This document shows, piece after piece, positions 63,851 to 64,000 of a DNA stretch of 64,000 bases. Position numbers and translations under genes: made by a program. The notes under the pieces were generated by a model, which was not told the origin of the DNA, did no database searches, and saw only the letters and a program-made list of their open reading frames with translations. The DNA is from [Bacteroides] pectinophilus (GTDB lineage: Bacteria > Bacillota > Clostridia > Lachnospirales > Lachnospiraceae). Position 1 is the first letter of the stretch; every line of letters begins with the position of its first letter. The stretch covers positions 3,014,489 through 3,078,488 of the forward strand of contig CP102260.1 in NCBI GenBank assembly GCA_025146925.1, written 5' to 3'.

Positions 63851-64000
63851 TTGAAAATGAACTTGCTTTATGCTAATATGTATTTATATATCGGCTGTAT
63901 ATATTTTCTATTCAAATTGTAGCAGTTTCTTCCTATATTAATACATTTGTTTTTGAAAGTTACTTAGCCAGATAAATTTGTATGACAGGATAAATATATT

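Overview
The window is chromosomal DNA of a low-GC Firmicute, most likely a gut Lachnospiraceae. The right end (about 49.4-64.0 kb) is the conserved block next to the replication origin: rpmH, rnpA, yidD, yidC, jag, mnmE, mnmG, rsmG, a two-component pair, parA, parB and serS, with two perfect parS sites and a cluster of DnaA boxes at 63.65-63.83 kb. Left of it lie adhE (strong promoter with a Rex-like operator), an aminoglycoside-phosphotransferase-fold gene, an HD-GYP phosphodiesterase and a DUF3881 gene. Genus was not determined.

The left two thirds is accessory. (a) 1-7.0 kb: a GC-rich integrative mobilizable element (serine recombinase, VapE-like helicase, CHC2 primase, Mob/Pre relaxase, Xre regulator, DUF6809, TnpV), compositionally foreign. 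(b) 7-10 kb: damaged or small genes. (c) 10.0-14.5 kb: a 1502-residue sortase-anchored surface protein with two tandem domains. (d) 14.9-20.1 kb: a second element with MobA/MobL relaxase, excisionase, Xre regulator and tyrosine integrase, ending at a copy of the 3' part of tRNA-Arg. (e) 20.0-43.5 kb: an island bounded by that tRNA fragment and by the intact tRNA-Arg(CCT), carrying a fumarase/tartrate-dehydratase cluster, remains of other elements (AbiEii, integrase, UmuC-like, ISL3, IS4), a chemoreceptor, a frameshifted ftsH, bile salt hydrolase, a phospholipid/two-component operon, cardiolipin synthase, a small alarmone synthetase and a candidate RNA-antitoxin locus.

Two findings stand out. 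First, the tandem domains of the surface protein contain a 25-codon segment that differs almost only at first and second codon positions while third bases are kept, followed by 72 bp that are 98-99% identical. This is the footprint expected of a diversity-generating retroelement, although no reverse transcriptase or template repeat is in the window. Second, at 42.6-43.2 kb a promoter, two tandem 32-nt units that each fold as an H-type pseudoknot with compensatory changes, a terminator and a small nuclease-like gene reproduce the layout of a type III toxin-antitoxin locus, but with a protein that does not look like ToxN, CptN or TenpN. That protein gene and the neighbouring alarmone synthetase both look truncated by one deletion.

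All calls come from reading the sequence. Family names rest on remembered motifs, not on database searches.
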